From NCBI RefSeq assembly GCF_003466125.1, contig NZ_QSOC01000005.1:29030-93029 (forward strand): a DNA stretch of 64,000 bases, in the 5' to 3' direction. Each line of letters begins with the position of its first letter. The stretch's first letter is position 1. Position numbers and translations under genes: made by a program. The stretch is from Collinsella sp. TM10-22. GTDB taxonomy: Bacteria; Actinomycetota; Coriobacteriia; Coriobacteriales; Coriobacteriaceae. The notes beneath the pieces were generated by a model, which was not told the DNA's origin, ran no database searches, and was given only the letters and a program-made list of their open reading frames with translations. Shown here piece by piece: positions 15,758-23,529 of the stretch.

Positions 15758-17740
15758 ATGACCGATAGCATGCAGCAGATGGCGCTCGACACGCTCGGCG
15801 CCTATTTTGGTTACACCTCGTTTCGCCCGGGGCAGGACCGCATGGTCGATGCGATCCTTGCCGGTCGCGATGCGCTGGGCGTTATGCCCACGGGCGCCGG
15901 CAAGTCCATTTGCTACCAGGTGCCAGCGCTCATGCTGCCTGGCATCACCTTTGTGGTGAGCCCGCTGCTATCGCTTATGGAGGACCAGACCCGCGCGCTG
16001 CTCGCGGCGGGTGCACGCCCCAGCTATCTCAACTCCAGCCTTACCCCGGCCCAGCAAAACACCGTGCTCAAGCGGGCGCGTGAGGGGCGCTACCAGCTTA
16101 TGTACGTGGCGCCCGAGCGCCTGCTCGAGCCGCGCTTTTTAGCCTTTGCGCAGGAGGCCGCGGCGGACGGCGGCATCGGCGTGCCGCTCGTGGCCATTGA
16201 CGAGGCCCACTGCGTAAGCCAATGGGGCCAGGATTTCCGCCCCGCCTACCTGCAGATTCGCGAGTTCATCGATTCCCTGCCGCAGCGCCCCATCGTGGCG
16301 GCCTTTACCGCTACGGCGACCGAGCGCGTGCGTGCTGACATTCAGCAGATGCTCGGCCTGCAAAACCCCGCGTGCGTGGTGACGGGCTTCGACCGCAAGA
16401 ACCTCTACTTTGGCTGCGAGGAGATGGGCGACAAGGCTAAGGCCGCCTGGGTGCGCGACTACGTAATCGCGCATTCGAGCGAGAGCGGTATCGTGTATTG
16501 CTCGACCCGCAAGACAGTCGATGCGCTCGCGGGCGAGCTTGCCGAGGCGCTGGGCCCTAGCGGCATTCGCGTTGGTCGCTACCATGCCGGCATGGGCAAC
16601 GACGCCCGTCGCCAAAGCCAGCGCGCCTTTATCGACGACGATATTCAGGTGATGGTCGCCACCAACGCCTTTGGCATGGGCATTGACAAGCCCAACGTGC
16701 GCTACGTCATCCATAACAACGTGCCCGAGAGCATCGAGGCCTACTATCAGGAGGCGGGCCGCGCCGGCCGCGATGGCGATCCTGCCAGCTGTCACCTGCT
16801 GTGGAATGGCAACGATTTTCGCATGCGGCGATTTTTGATCGACCGCGGCGATGCGGCCGACGAGGCGCTCGACGATGAGCAGCGCGCGTGGGCGCTCCAG
16901 AATCGATACCGCCTGCTCAGCCAGATGGAAGGCTACTGCAATACCACCGGCTGCCTGCGCGAATACATGCTGCGCTACTTTGGAGACGAGGCCGCGGCCG
17001 AGCATGCGACCGCAGCTGGTGCGGGTGGCGCCGCCACGGACGAGGCCGAGGGCTGCGGCAACTGCAGCAACTGCCTCACACGGTTCGAGGTCGAGGACGT
17101 CACCGATATGGCCCGCGCCGCCGTGCGCTATGTGGCCACGCGTCCCATGCGCTTTGGCAAGTCGCTGATCGCCGACGTGCTCCACGGCGGCAACACCGAG
17201 CGCATTCGCCAGATGCATCTGGACGAGGACCGCGGCTACGGTGAGCTGTCGAGCGAATCGGTCGGGCGCATCAAGGACATCATCGGCCAGCTGTGCGGCC
17301 GCGGTTATTTGGCAACCTCGCAGGGGCAGTACCCGGTCGTTGGGCTGGGCCCGCGTGCCGTCGAGGTCGAGGATGAGGCGTTCGCCTTTACCGTTAAACG
17401 TCGCGCGTCCAAGCGCAAGGCCTCGGCCCGTGCCCGCCGTGCGGTGGATCTGCTGCGCGAGGAGGCCGAGCTGGATCAGCGTCCGCGCGTGGGCGACGAT
17501 GCCGAGCTGTTCGAGCGCCTGCGTGCGCTGCGCAAGGAGATCTCGACCGAGCTGGAGATGGCGCCGTACATGGTCTTTTCCGACAAGGCACTGCGCGGCC
17601 TGTGCCGCTTGCGCCCTCAGACACGCGAGGAGCTTATCCGGGTCAACGGTATCGGCGAGAAAAAGGCCGACGCCTTTGGCGAGCAGTTTATGGCGGCGAT
17701 TGAAGAATTTGAGTCCGAGCATGCGCGGGATGGAGCGTAA
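15758..17740 (+). CDS. recQ: ATP-dependent DNA helicase RecQ
   Basis: 660-residue RecQ, a 3'-5' DNA helicase of recombination and fork repair. Walker A MPTGAGKSICYQ, DEAH box (IDEAHCVSQWG), motif VI QEAGRAGRDG, then the RecQ zinc-binding region with four Cys (C-NTTGC, GCGNCSNC near residues 405-435), winged helix (about 440-540) and a C-terminal HRDC domain (about 580-655). Length is normal. ATG 15758 follows TTAGGAAACC. The stop TAA overlaps the start of the next GntR gene (TAATG), so the two are translationally coupled. Confidence 0.95.
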   Translation: MTDSMQQMALDTLGAYFGYTSFRPGQDRMVDAILAGRDALGVMPTGAGKSICYQVPALMLPGITFVVSPLLSLMEDQTRALLAAGARPSYLNSSLTPAQQNTVLKRAREGRYQLMYVAPERLLEPRFLAFAQEAAADGGIGVPLVAIDEAHCVSQWGQDFRPAYLQIREFIDSLPQRPIVAAFTATATERVRADIQQMLGLQNPACVVTGFDRKNLYFGCEEMGDKAKAAWVRDYVIAHSSESGIVYCSTRKTVDALAGELAEALGPSGIRVGRYHAGMGNDARRQSQRAFIDDDIQVMVATNAFGMGIDKPNVRYVIHNNVPESIEAYYQEAGRAGRDGDPASCHLLWNGNDFRMRRFLIDRGDAADEALDDEQRAWALQNRYRLLSQMEGYCNTTGCLREYMLRYFGDEAAAEHATAAGAGGAATDEAEGCGNCSNCLTRFEVEDVTDMARAAVRYVATRPMRFGKSLIADVLHGGNTERIRQMHLDEDRGYGELSSESVGRIKDIIGQLCGRGYLATSQGQYPVVGLGPRAVEVEDEAFAFTVKRRASKRKASARARRAVDLLREEAELDQRPRVGDDAELFERLRALRKEISTELEMAPYMVFSDKALRGLCRLRPQTREELIRVNGIGEKKADAFGEQFMAAIEEFESEHARDGA

Positions 17741-18507
17741 TGATGACAGCCGATAGCAAGACCGAACGTTCCGAGCGCGCCGAGGTGTCCGCCGTGCCGC
17801 TGTACCAGCAGGTTATGGACGACCTAAAGGGCGAGATCGCGCGCGGCGTGTACGCGGCCGGCTCGCGTATTCCTTCCGAGATGGAGCTCGCGAAGTCCTA
17901 CGGCGTGGGACGCATCACCGTGCGCCGCGCCATCGAGGAGCTGTCGCGCGCGGGGTATCTCAGCCGCCAGCAGGGGAGGGGCACGTTTGTGTGTGCGCCC
18001 AAGCTCAAGCGCAAGATTCGCCAGAAGGGTGACGTCCAGAGTTTTACTGAGGGTTGTGCTGCCAACGATATGGTGGCCGGAGCGCGCCTGGTGTCGCGCA
18101 CGGTGGTTGCGGCGACGCGCGAGGACGCGGCGTTTTTTGGCGTGGAGCCCGGCAGTGAGCTTATCGTGGTCGAGCGCGTGCGCACGGCCGACGGCATCCC
18201 CGTCATGCTCGAGAACAACGCCTTTGTGCTCGCCGACCATGCCTACCTGCAGACGCTTGCCGATAAAGACCTCGCCGATAACTCAATCTTTTCGCTCGTT
18301 GCCGAGCATTCGGGTCGCGCGCCGCTCAAGTCCGATCCCTGCACCGTGGAGATTGCGCTTGCCGATGCTCAGGCGGCCCCGCTGCTGGAGGTGCCGGTCG
18401 GCGAGCCGCTCTTCTATATGGAGGCGTACTTTACCGATGCGAACGAGCGGCCCCTACTGCTCGGTCGTCAAAAGATCGTTGGCTCGCGCTACGTCTTCGA
18501 CATCTAA
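17740..18507 (+). CDS. GntR/HutC-family regulator with UTRA domain (regulator 3)
   Basis: 255-residue transcription factor with an extra ~17-residue N-terminal tail, winged helix at ~22-90 (RIPSEMELAKSYGVGRITV; QQGRGTFVC) and a UTRA domain at ~105-250. Its first codon overlaps the recQ stop (ATG 17740; ATG 17743 is an alternative), an unusual coupling of a sugar regulator to a helicase. Downstream, in the 144-nt gap before SIS protein 3, two copies of ATAGAACAACATAGAAC-type tandem sites occur. This regulator therefore most likely controls SIS protein 3. Confidence 0.88.
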   Translation: MMTADSKTERSERAEVSAVPLYQQVMDDLKGEIARGVYAAGSRIPSEMELAKSYGVGRITVRRAIEELSRAGYLSRQQGRGTFVCAPKLKRKIRQKGDVQSFTEGCAANDMVAGARLVSRTVVAATREDAAFFGVEPGSELIVVERVRTADGIPVMLENNAFVLADHAYLQTLADKDLADNSIFSLVAEHSGRAPLKSDPCTVEIALADAQAAPLLEVPVGEPLFYMEAYFTDANERPLLLGRQKIVGSRYVFDI

Positions 18508-18512
18508 CGTCC

Positions 18513-18534
18513 ATAGATAGAACAACATAGAACA
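18513..18534. promoter_or_regulatory. Tandem operator, copy 1, upstream of SIS protein 3
   Basis: ATAGATAGAACAACATAGAA(C): two ATAGAAC half-sites 10 bp apart. Directly after the regulator 3 stop codon. Confidence 0.62.
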
Positions 18535-18574
18535 AATTTGCTGTAATGACTTCACCCGTGACAGTCGGCGTGCT

Positions 18575-18596
18575 ATAAATAGGACAACATAGAACG
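18575..18596. promoter_or_regulatory. Tandem operator, copy 2, upstream of SIS protein 3
   Basis: ATAAATAGGACAACATAGAA(C), matching copy 1 except for two bases, 62 bp further on (about six helical turns) and 56 nt before the SIS start. Confidence 0.62.
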
Positions 18597-18651
18597 ATCG
18601 CAGGTACGAGCAGCCGTCGCCAAAAGCCACCACACAAGGAGGAGCATCAGC

Positions 18652-19620
18652 ATGAACGCACATGATCTGATTCAGGAAATTATCGAGCGCAAGGGTAAGA
18701 TCGAGAACGTCTTTTGGATCGCCTGTGGCGGTTCGATGATCGACCTGATGCCGGCCAACGAGCTGCTCAAGCGCGAGGCCACCACGTTTGCCTCGACGGT
18801 CTACACCGCGCGCGAGTTTTGCCTGATGGCCCCCAAGAGCCTGGGGCCGAAGTCGCTCGTCGTCGCCTGCAGCCACAGCGGCAACACGCAGGAGGTCGTC
18901 GACGGTTGCGAGATGGCGCTGGCTGCCGGTGCCGAGGTCGTGGCTATGACCGACTATGCGGGCTCCAAGATCGACAACGGCAAGTGGACCACCTGGGTCT
19001 ATCCGTGGGGCAAGGGCGAGTCGCAGGCCGAGGTCCCGCAGGGTATCGGCGTTCTGATGGCTGCCGAGCTGCTCGACCAGCAGGAAGGCTACGAGGCGCT
19101 CGCCGACATGTATGCCGGCCTTAAGCAGATGGACACGCTGCTGCCCGCCGCCCGCGAGAAGGTCAACGCGGAGCTGGGCGACCGCTTTGCCGAGCTCTGC
19201 CAGCAGCACAAGTTCTTCTACATCCTGGGATCCGGCCCCAACTTTAGCCAGACCTACGCCATGGCGATCTGCTCGCTCATGGAGATGCAATGGCAGCACT
19301 GCTGCTACATCCACTCCGGCGAGTATTTCCACGGCCCGTTCGAGGCCACCGAGCCCGGCGTGTTCTACTTTATGCAGCTCGGATCGGGCGAGTGCCGTCC
19401 CATGGAGGAGCGCGCACTGGCGTTCCTCAACACGCACACCGACACGATCATGGTGCTCGATGCGCTCGAGTACGGCGTGGGCGAGGTGCCTGCCAGCGTG
19501 CGTTCGTTCCTGGAGCCGATCTTCTTCTACAACATGAGCTGCGAGCTGCGCGCCGCCCGCGGCAAGGTGTTTGACCACAGCCCCGAGGTTCGTCGCTACA
19601 TGGGCATCGAGCAGTACTAG
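18652..19620 (+). CDS. SIS-domain sugar-phosphate deglycase/isomerase (FrlB/FraB-like), SIS protein 3
   Basis: 322-residue two-SIS-domain protein. Phosphosugar loop ACGGSMIDLMPANELL; SHSGNTQEV contacts the phosphate; catalytic motif GEYFHGPFE with E224; tail RRYMGIEQY, the closest of the three to the RRYYGGLVEY-type end of enterobacterial FrlB as I recall it. AAGGAGGAG lies before ATG 18652. It is downstream of regulator 3 and behind two tandem operators, with no transporter gene adjacent, so substrate uptake would rely on the PTS at 8.8 kb or one elsewhere. Fructoselysine-6-P or glucoselysine-6-P deglycase is the leading guess. Confidence 0.85.
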   Translation: MNAHDLIQEIIERKGKIENVFWIACGGSMIDLMPANELLKREATTFASTVYTAREFCLMAPKSLGPKSLVVACSHSGNTQEVVDGCEMALAAGAEVVAMTDYAGSKIDNGKWTTWVYPWGKGESQAEVPQGIGVLMAAELLDQQEGYEALADMYAGLKQMDTLLPAAREKVNAELGDRFAELCQQHKFFYILGSGPNFSQTYAMAICSLMEMQWQHCCYIHSGEYFHGPFEATEPGVFYFMQLGSGECRPMEERALAFLNTHTDTIMVLDALEYGVGEVPASVRSFLEPIFFYNMSCELRAARGKVFDHSPEVRRYMGIEQY

Positions 19621-19672
19621 GTACCGGGAAAAGTATTCACCTTCGATTCGCAAGCGAACAGCGTGCGTAAAT

Positions 19673-19708
19673 AGCGGGCCGCACCGGGGATTTCCGGCGC
19701 GGCCCGCT
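19673..19708. terminator. Bidirectional hairpin between SIS protein 3 and the dehydrogenase
   Basis: AGCGGGCCGC and GCGGCCCGCT form a 10-bp perfect stem with a 16-nt loop between convergent genes. T-runs on both sides are weak. Confidence 0.65.
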
Positions 19709-19752
19709 CTGCATTGCGTCCATGCGTGGGGGGTATCGCGTCAACCGACGAC

Positions 19753-20730
19753 CTACTTGGCGTCGTAGGCCTCGGCATCCCACCAGTCGAGCTGGGCAAT
19801 GTTGTCACGGATGTGCTGGCAGCTCTTGTGGAAGCCTTCGAGCTCGTGCTCGGAAAGGTCGAGCGTGTAGACCTCCTCGACGCCCTCGGCACCGATCACG
19901 CACGGCAGGGAGGTAAAGATGCCTTCCTCGCCATACTGGCCGGTCATAAGCGTAGAGGCCGAAAGCACGGCGTGCTCGTTGTGCAGAACGGCGGCGCAGA
20001 CGCGCGCGGCGGAGTTGGCGACGGCGTACTCGGTGCACTGCTTGCCGGCGTAGGTCACATAGCCGCCCTTGCGCGCGAGCTCCTCGACCTCCATGTGGTC
20101 GAAGGCGTACTTGTCGGGGTTCTCGGCCTGAAGCTCGTTGAGGCTCTTGCCGGCGATGGTCGCGGCTTTAAAGGCGGCAAGCTGGCTAAAGCCGTGCTCG
20201 CCGATCATGTAGGCGTCGATGGACTTGGGGCTCACGCCGATCTTCTTGGAGATCTCGGTGCGCAGGCGGGCGGAGTCCAGACCGCAGCCCGAGCCGATGA
20301 TCTTCTTGGGATCGTAGCCGGTCAGGTGCCACAGCTCGGTGCACACGACGTCGCAGGGGTTGGAGATGGAGACGAAGATGCCGTCAAAGCCGGCGTCGAC
20401 GATGCGCTTGGCAAAGGTGCGCGCGGCGTCGGTGGTAAAGAACAGCTCGCCGTCGCGGCTGCCAGCGGCCAGCGCGACCTTGCCGGCGGCATTGACGATG
20501 ACGTCGCAGCAGGCCAGCTCCTCGTAGTGGTCGTAGCAGTTGACGATCTTGGTGTTGTACGGGACAAACGAAAGGGAGTCGCGCAGGTCCTGGACCTCGG
20601 ACGTCACCTTGGCCTCGTTGATATCGCACAGGTACAGCTCGTCGGCAATGCCCTGCATAAGCAGGCTGTTGGCGACATGTGCTCCTACGTGGCCCTGGCC
20701 GACCACACCGATCTTACGCGTCTGGTACAT
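19753..20730 (-). CDS. L-lactate / L-2-hydroxyacid dehydrogenase (NAD)
   Basis: 325-residue LDH/MDH-superfamily enzyme. N-terminal Rossmann motif [15 protein letters not shown], Asp of the NAD ribose site in LCDINEA, SNPCDV, and the catalytic His in MIGEHGFSQ. The substrate loop reads [16 protein letters not shown], without the Q of canonical LDH at position 102; overall layout (EEEARKGGxxx GKxxxxYxVA-like) recalls L-2-hydroxyisocaproate dehydrogenase. It reduces pyruvate or a branched 2-oxo acid with NADH, serving redox balance in a fermenter. The start at 20730 is set by GGAAGGAT; a much longer open frame upstream overlaps the divergent metAA gene and is rejected. Confidence 0.87.
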   Translation of the reverse strand: MYQTRKIGVVGQGHVGAHVANSLLMQGIADELYLCDINEAKVTSEVQDLRDSLSFVPYNTKIVNCYDHYEELACCDVIVNAAGKVALAAGSRDGELFFTTDAARTFAKRIVDAGFDGIFVSISNPCDVVCTELWHLTGYDPKKIIGSGCGLDSARLRTEISKKIGVSPKSIDAYMIGEHGFSQLAAFKAATIAGKSLNELQAENPDKYAFDHMEVEELARKGGYVTYAGKQCTEYAVANSAARVCAAVLHNEHAVLSASTLMTGQYGEEGIFTSLPCVIGAEGVEEVYTLDLSEHELEGFHKSCQHIRDNIAQLDWWDAEAYDAK

Positions 20731-20809
20731 ATACGTATCCTTCCGGCCGAGTTTTTCGCGTCGAACCATTGTAGCGTCCTGTTGCCACTTTGCTAGACTA
20801 AAGTGCAAT

Positions 20810-20838
20810 AGATTTTTGGGACATGCCTTAATTTCTAC
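20810..20838. repeat. Family F repeat, copy 1
   Basis: AGATTTTTGGGACATGCCTT, then AATTTCTAC. The reverse complement matches 23487-23517 with few changes. Lies in the divergent gap between the dehydrogenase and metAA. Confidence 0.6.
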
Positions 20839-20941
20839 TTTTGGAGTGATTTGGGCCGTCGACGGCATCGCTGGGCGATGTGCTCGCGCGGATGGGGTCG
20901 CTCGTTGTACCATAGCTGCAACTGACTCGTTAGGAGCTTCC

Positions 20942-21868
20942 ATGCCCATTCGCATTCCCGACGCCCTCCCTGCCGCCGCGCAGCTCGAGAGTGAGAACAT
21001 CTTTGTCATGACCGAGTACCGCGCGCTGCACCAGGACATCCGTCCGCTGCGCGTGCTCATCCTTAACCTCATGCCCACCAAGATCGCCACCGAGACGCAG
21101 ATCATGCGCAAGCTCTCCAACACGCCGCTGCAGGTGGAGGTGGACCTGTTGCGCACCAAGACGCACGAGGCCACGCATGTGAGCGCCGGCCACTTGGAGA
21201 CGTTCTACCGCACGTTCGACGACATCCGCGACATCCACTACGACGGCCTGATCATCACGGGCGCGCCGGTGGAGCAGATGCCGTTCGAAGAGGTCGACTA
21301 CTGGCCCGAGCTCTGCCAGATCATGGACTGGTCCACCACACACGTGCACTCTACGCTGCACATTTGCTGGGGCGCGCAGGCGGGGCTCTACCATCATTAC
21401 GGTATTCAGAAGTACGACCTGCCGGCAAAGGCGAGCGGCGTCTTTGAGCATTATCTGGTGAAGCCGCAGAGCCCGCTGGTCCGCGGTTTTGACGACCGTT
21501 TCTATGCCGTGCATTCGCGCAACACCGATGTGCGCCGCGAGGACGTGGACGCCGAGCCGCAGCTTGAGGTCGTGGCCGTGTCCGACGAGGTGGGCCTGTA
21601 CATCGTCAAGTCGACCGACAGTCGCCGCTTCTTTGTATTTGGCCACCCCGAGTACGATACCGACACGCTGCGCCTGGAGTACAAGCGCGATGTGAAGCGC
21701 GGACTCAACCCTCAAGTGCCGGCGCATTACTTCCCGAACGACGACCCCACGACCGAGCCGCGCAACGTCTGGCGCAGCCAGGCTCAGCTGCTCTATACCA
21801 ACTGGCTCAACTACTACGTCTACCAGACTACGCCCTACGACCTAGCCCGCGCCGGCGAGGAGCACTAG
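20942..21868 (+). CDS. metAA: Homoserine O-acetyltransferase (MetA family, acetyl-CoA type)
   Basis: 308-residue MetA-family acyltransferase, first committed step of methionine synthesis from homoserine. Catalytic Cys is C142 in HICWGAQAG; the His/Glu partners are in VFGHPEYD. The acyl-specificity residue reported for the family is position 111: this protein has [11 protein letters not shown] with E111, the state described for acetyl-CoA use, whereas E. coli MetA (succinyl) has Gly. So acetyl-homoserine is the expected product despite frequent annotation as succinyltransferase. ATG 20942 follows TTAGGAGC. No riboswitch is evident in the 211-nt leader. Confidence 0.93.
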   Translation: MPIRIPDALPAAAQLESENIFVMTEYRALHQDIRPLRVLILNLMPTKIATETQIMRKLSNTPLQVEVDLLRTKTHEATHVSAGHLETFYRTFDDIRDIHYDGLIITGAPVEQMPFEEVDYWPELCQIMDWSTTHVHSTLHICWGAQAGLYHHYGIQKYDLPAKASGVFEHYLVKPQSPLVRGFDDRFYAVHSRNTDVRREDVDAEPQLEVVAVSDEVGLYIVKSTDSRRFFVFGHPEYDTDTLRLEYKRDVKRGLNPQVPAHYFPNDDPTTEPRNVWRSQAQLLYTNWLNYYVYQTTPYDLARAGEEH

Positions 21869-21910
21869 ACTGCGATGGTACTGCTGTAGCCGTGGCTGAT
21901 GTGGCGGCGA

Positions 21911-22507
21911 TTAGGCGCTGATGATGTCGGGCAGCGGCAGGTCGTGGGCATCGGTGGGGACGTGGTTGATGCGTTGTTCGTCAAAGGCGATGCCGATGAT
22001 TTGGCATGCGGGTGAGAGCATGGGCAGGTAGCGGTCGTAGCAACCGCCGCCGTAGCCCAGACGCGCGCCGGTTTGATCGAAGGCCACGAGCGGCACAACA
22101 ATCATGTCGAGTGCTTCGGCAGGCACGATGGGGAAGCGGTCGCTGTCGATGTCCGTGGCCGCGAAGGCCCGCACGGGGTGGGCGGTAAACGGAGCCGCGA
22201 ACGCATCGTCGGCGGCAACTGCTCGCATGCACATGCGCTGGCCACAAGCTGCGGTATCAATTGCCGAGAGCATGCACGGATAGGCCACGCGCCAGCCGCG
22301 CGCGGCGACCGCAGCGGCAAACGCGGCAGGATTGACCTCGGAACCCATCGCGGCATAGATGGCAACGGTGTGCGGCACCGCGGCATCCGAGCGATCCAAC
22401 AGCTCAACCAGCCGCGTACAGATAACGGCGGACTTTGCCGCACGCACATCCAAATCAAGAGCATCGCGCCGGGAAATCACCGCCCGTCGCAACTCAGCCT
22501 TATCCAT
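21911..22507 (-). CDS. 5-formyltetrahydrofolate cyclo-ligase
   Basis: 198-residue enzyme that converts 5-formyl-THF to 5,10-methenyl-THF with ATP. The family's C-terminal signature GARLGYGGGCYDRYL is intact; MDKAELRRAVISRRDAL is the usual N-terminal helix with nucleotide-binding Arg/Lys. Start at 22507 is chosen because GGGAG lies 7 nt upstream; the frame extends nine codons further to 22534 without a ribosome site. It is convergent with metAA (42-nt gap). Downstream of hicAB but separated from it by a strong hairpin. Confidence 0.9.
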   Translation of the reverse strand: MDKAELRRAVISRRDALDLDVRAAKSAVICTRLVELLDRSDAAVPHTVAIYAAMGSEVNPAAFAAAVAARGWRVAYPCMLSAIDTAACGQRMCMRAVAADDAFAAPFTAHPVRAFAATDIDSDRFPIVPAEALDMIVVPLVAFDQTGARLGYGGGCYDRYLPMLSPACQIIGIAFDEQRINHVPTDAHDLPLPDIISA

Positions 22508-22530
22508 CCCAGCTCCCTCTCCCAAACCTA

Positions 22531-22568
22531 CCAAAAAGGGACAGGTTTATTTTGGCAGGTTTTATCTG
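22531..22568. repeat. Family D repeat, copy 3
   Basis: CCAAAAAGGGACAGGTTTAT, then TTTGGCAGGTTTTATCTGG. Best-preserved copy; inverted match at 12679-12716. Lies immediately upstream of the cyclo-ligase. Confidence 0.85.
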
Positions 22569-22575
22569 GGCAAAC

Positions 22576-22616
22576 GTCGAAGCCGCCGCAAAGGCGCCCT
22601 TTGTGGCGGCTTCGAC
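22576..22616 (-). terminator. Strong hairpin after hicB
   Basis: GTCGAAGCCGCCGCAAAG pairs with CTTTGTGGCGGCTTCGAC (18 bp, one G-T), loop 5 nt. Ends the hicAB transcript before the cyclo-ligase. No clean T-run. Confidence 0.65.
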
Positions 22617-22628
22617 TCGACGTTGGCT

Positions 22629-22958
22629 TCACAGCGCCGCAGCGATCGCTTCAGTCACAAACTTATTGAGTGACTCACCCTTCTTTGCCGCCGCCAGCGC
22701 TGCTTGCTTGTGGAGCTCAGAGCCCGTTCTTACGTTGAACGAGCCCTTAAAAGCCCGCTCGGGTTCCTTGCCCTTCTCGGCGCAAAACTCAAGGTAATCG
22801 TCGACGGCGTCGTGGAAGCATTGCTCCACTTCTTCAGCCGTGGAGCCTTCAAATACGATTGCGTCCCTAATGCCGGCGACCATACCTGTTAGCACATGCT
22901 GTTCGGCATCGAACTCGACCGGGGCGAAATAACCCTTGTATGCCAAAACGTTACTCAT
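22629..22958 (-). CDS. hicB: HicB-family antitoxin
   Basis: 109-residue HicB antitoxin. Residues ~1-55 give the degenerate RNase-H-like domain (YKGYFAPVEFD, then FEGSTAEEVEQCFHDAVDDYLEF), ~65-109 a ribbon-helix-helix/Arc-like DNA-binding domain (GSFNVRTGSELHKQAALAA). It neutralises HicA and represses the operon. ATG 22958 is chosen: the hicA tail supplies GGAGGT 6 nt upstream and the start overlaps the hicA stop. The longer frame beginning at 22973 starts inside that ribosome site. Confidence 0.9.
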   Translation of the reverse strand: MSNVLAYKGYFAPVEFDAEQHVLTGMVAGIRDAIVFEGSTAEEVEQCFHDAVDDYLEFCAEKGKEPERAFKGSFNVRTGSELHKQAALAAAKKGESLNKFVTEAIAAAL

Positions 22959-23214
22959 GACTACCTCCGACATCTTGCAGAAAGCGAACGATGTTTCGAA
23001 TGGTCCCCGCTGTCAATTCGTCAGATGGATGAGGCGTGTGCATTACGAACATCCTGCCATCTGATGGCCTGTAGAAGCGAACGCGCGATCCGGATGTCCT
23101 GCCTTTGCTGTCCATTTCAAAGCCATATGAAGCCATAACTTTAAGAAAGTCAGCGAATCTATACGTTGAAGGACAGCTAAGCAGCTGGGCGATGAGTTTA
23201 TCGGATCGAGTCAT
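22951..23214 (-). CDS. hicA: HicA-family toxin (variant active-site region)
   Basis: 87-residue HicA-like mRNA interferase with the small dsRBD-like fold. The family's catalytic GSH is GSR here (TSGSRVRFYRPSDG), and a His-rich MHTPHPSDEL follows, a variant I recall in a HicA subgroup. The gene precedes hicB with an 8-nt overlap, the usual toxin-first order. Activity of the GSR form is not certain. Its promoter region (23215-23330) holds ATAGAAC twice, 17 bp apart. Confidence 0.82.
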   Translation of the reverse strand: MTRSDKLIAQLLSCPSTYRFADFLKVMASYGFEMDSKGRTSGSRVRFYRPSDGRMFVMHTPHPSDELTAGTIRNIVRFLQDVGGSHE

Positions 23215-23372
23215 CCCGCCTCACATTCTGCAACTATATTCTAGTTGCAATTTCAGTTTGATGCAAGCACCTCTACTATAGAACATGTGTGCGTATAGAA
23301 CAAGTGTTCGAATCACAACTGAGGAAGGAGACAGGCACCTTTGTGGTGGTCTGTGCTGTGGAGTGGGCGTCT

Positions 23373-23449
23373 GCGGCGGTTTGTCTCAATCTGTAACAGT
23401 AACTCGGCAAAATTGGACCTAGATGTTACAGATTGAGACAAACCGCCGC
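23373..23449. repeat. Perfect inverted repeat, 26-bp arms (family G)
   Basis: GCGGCGGTTTGTCTCAATCT plus GTAACA (23373-23398) is perfectly complementary to 23424-23449; loop 25 nt. Lies between hicA and the M16C peptidase gene. No T-run. Confidence 0.88.
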
Positions 23450-23486
23450 GGTGGGCTGCGCCGCCCCGCTCAAACCGCAGAAAAAA

Positions 23487-23517
23487 GTAGATTTTCAGAC
23501 ATGTCCCAAAAATCTAC
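23487..23517. repeat. Family F repeat, copy 2
   Basis: GTAGATTTT and AAAATCTAC flank CAGACATGTCCCA; ends 13 nt before the M16C stop codon, so it may also work as that gene's 3' hairpin. Confidence 0.65.
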
Positions 23518-23529
23518 CTTTGCCGTGCG

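Noticed and set aside
20731-20941. S-adenosylmethionine riboswitch before metAA
   Set aside because: The gap is short, shared with the divergent gene's promoter, and lacks SAM-I/II core motifs.
20731-21174. Extension of the dehydrogenase frame to 21174
   Set aside because: The added 148 residues overlap the divergent metAA gene and precede the Rossmann start; GGAAGGAT supports 20730.
23278-23301. Regulator 3 operator near hicA (ATAGAAC twice)
   Set aside because: Spacing is 17 bp rather than 10 and the flanks differ from 18513/18575; likely chance.
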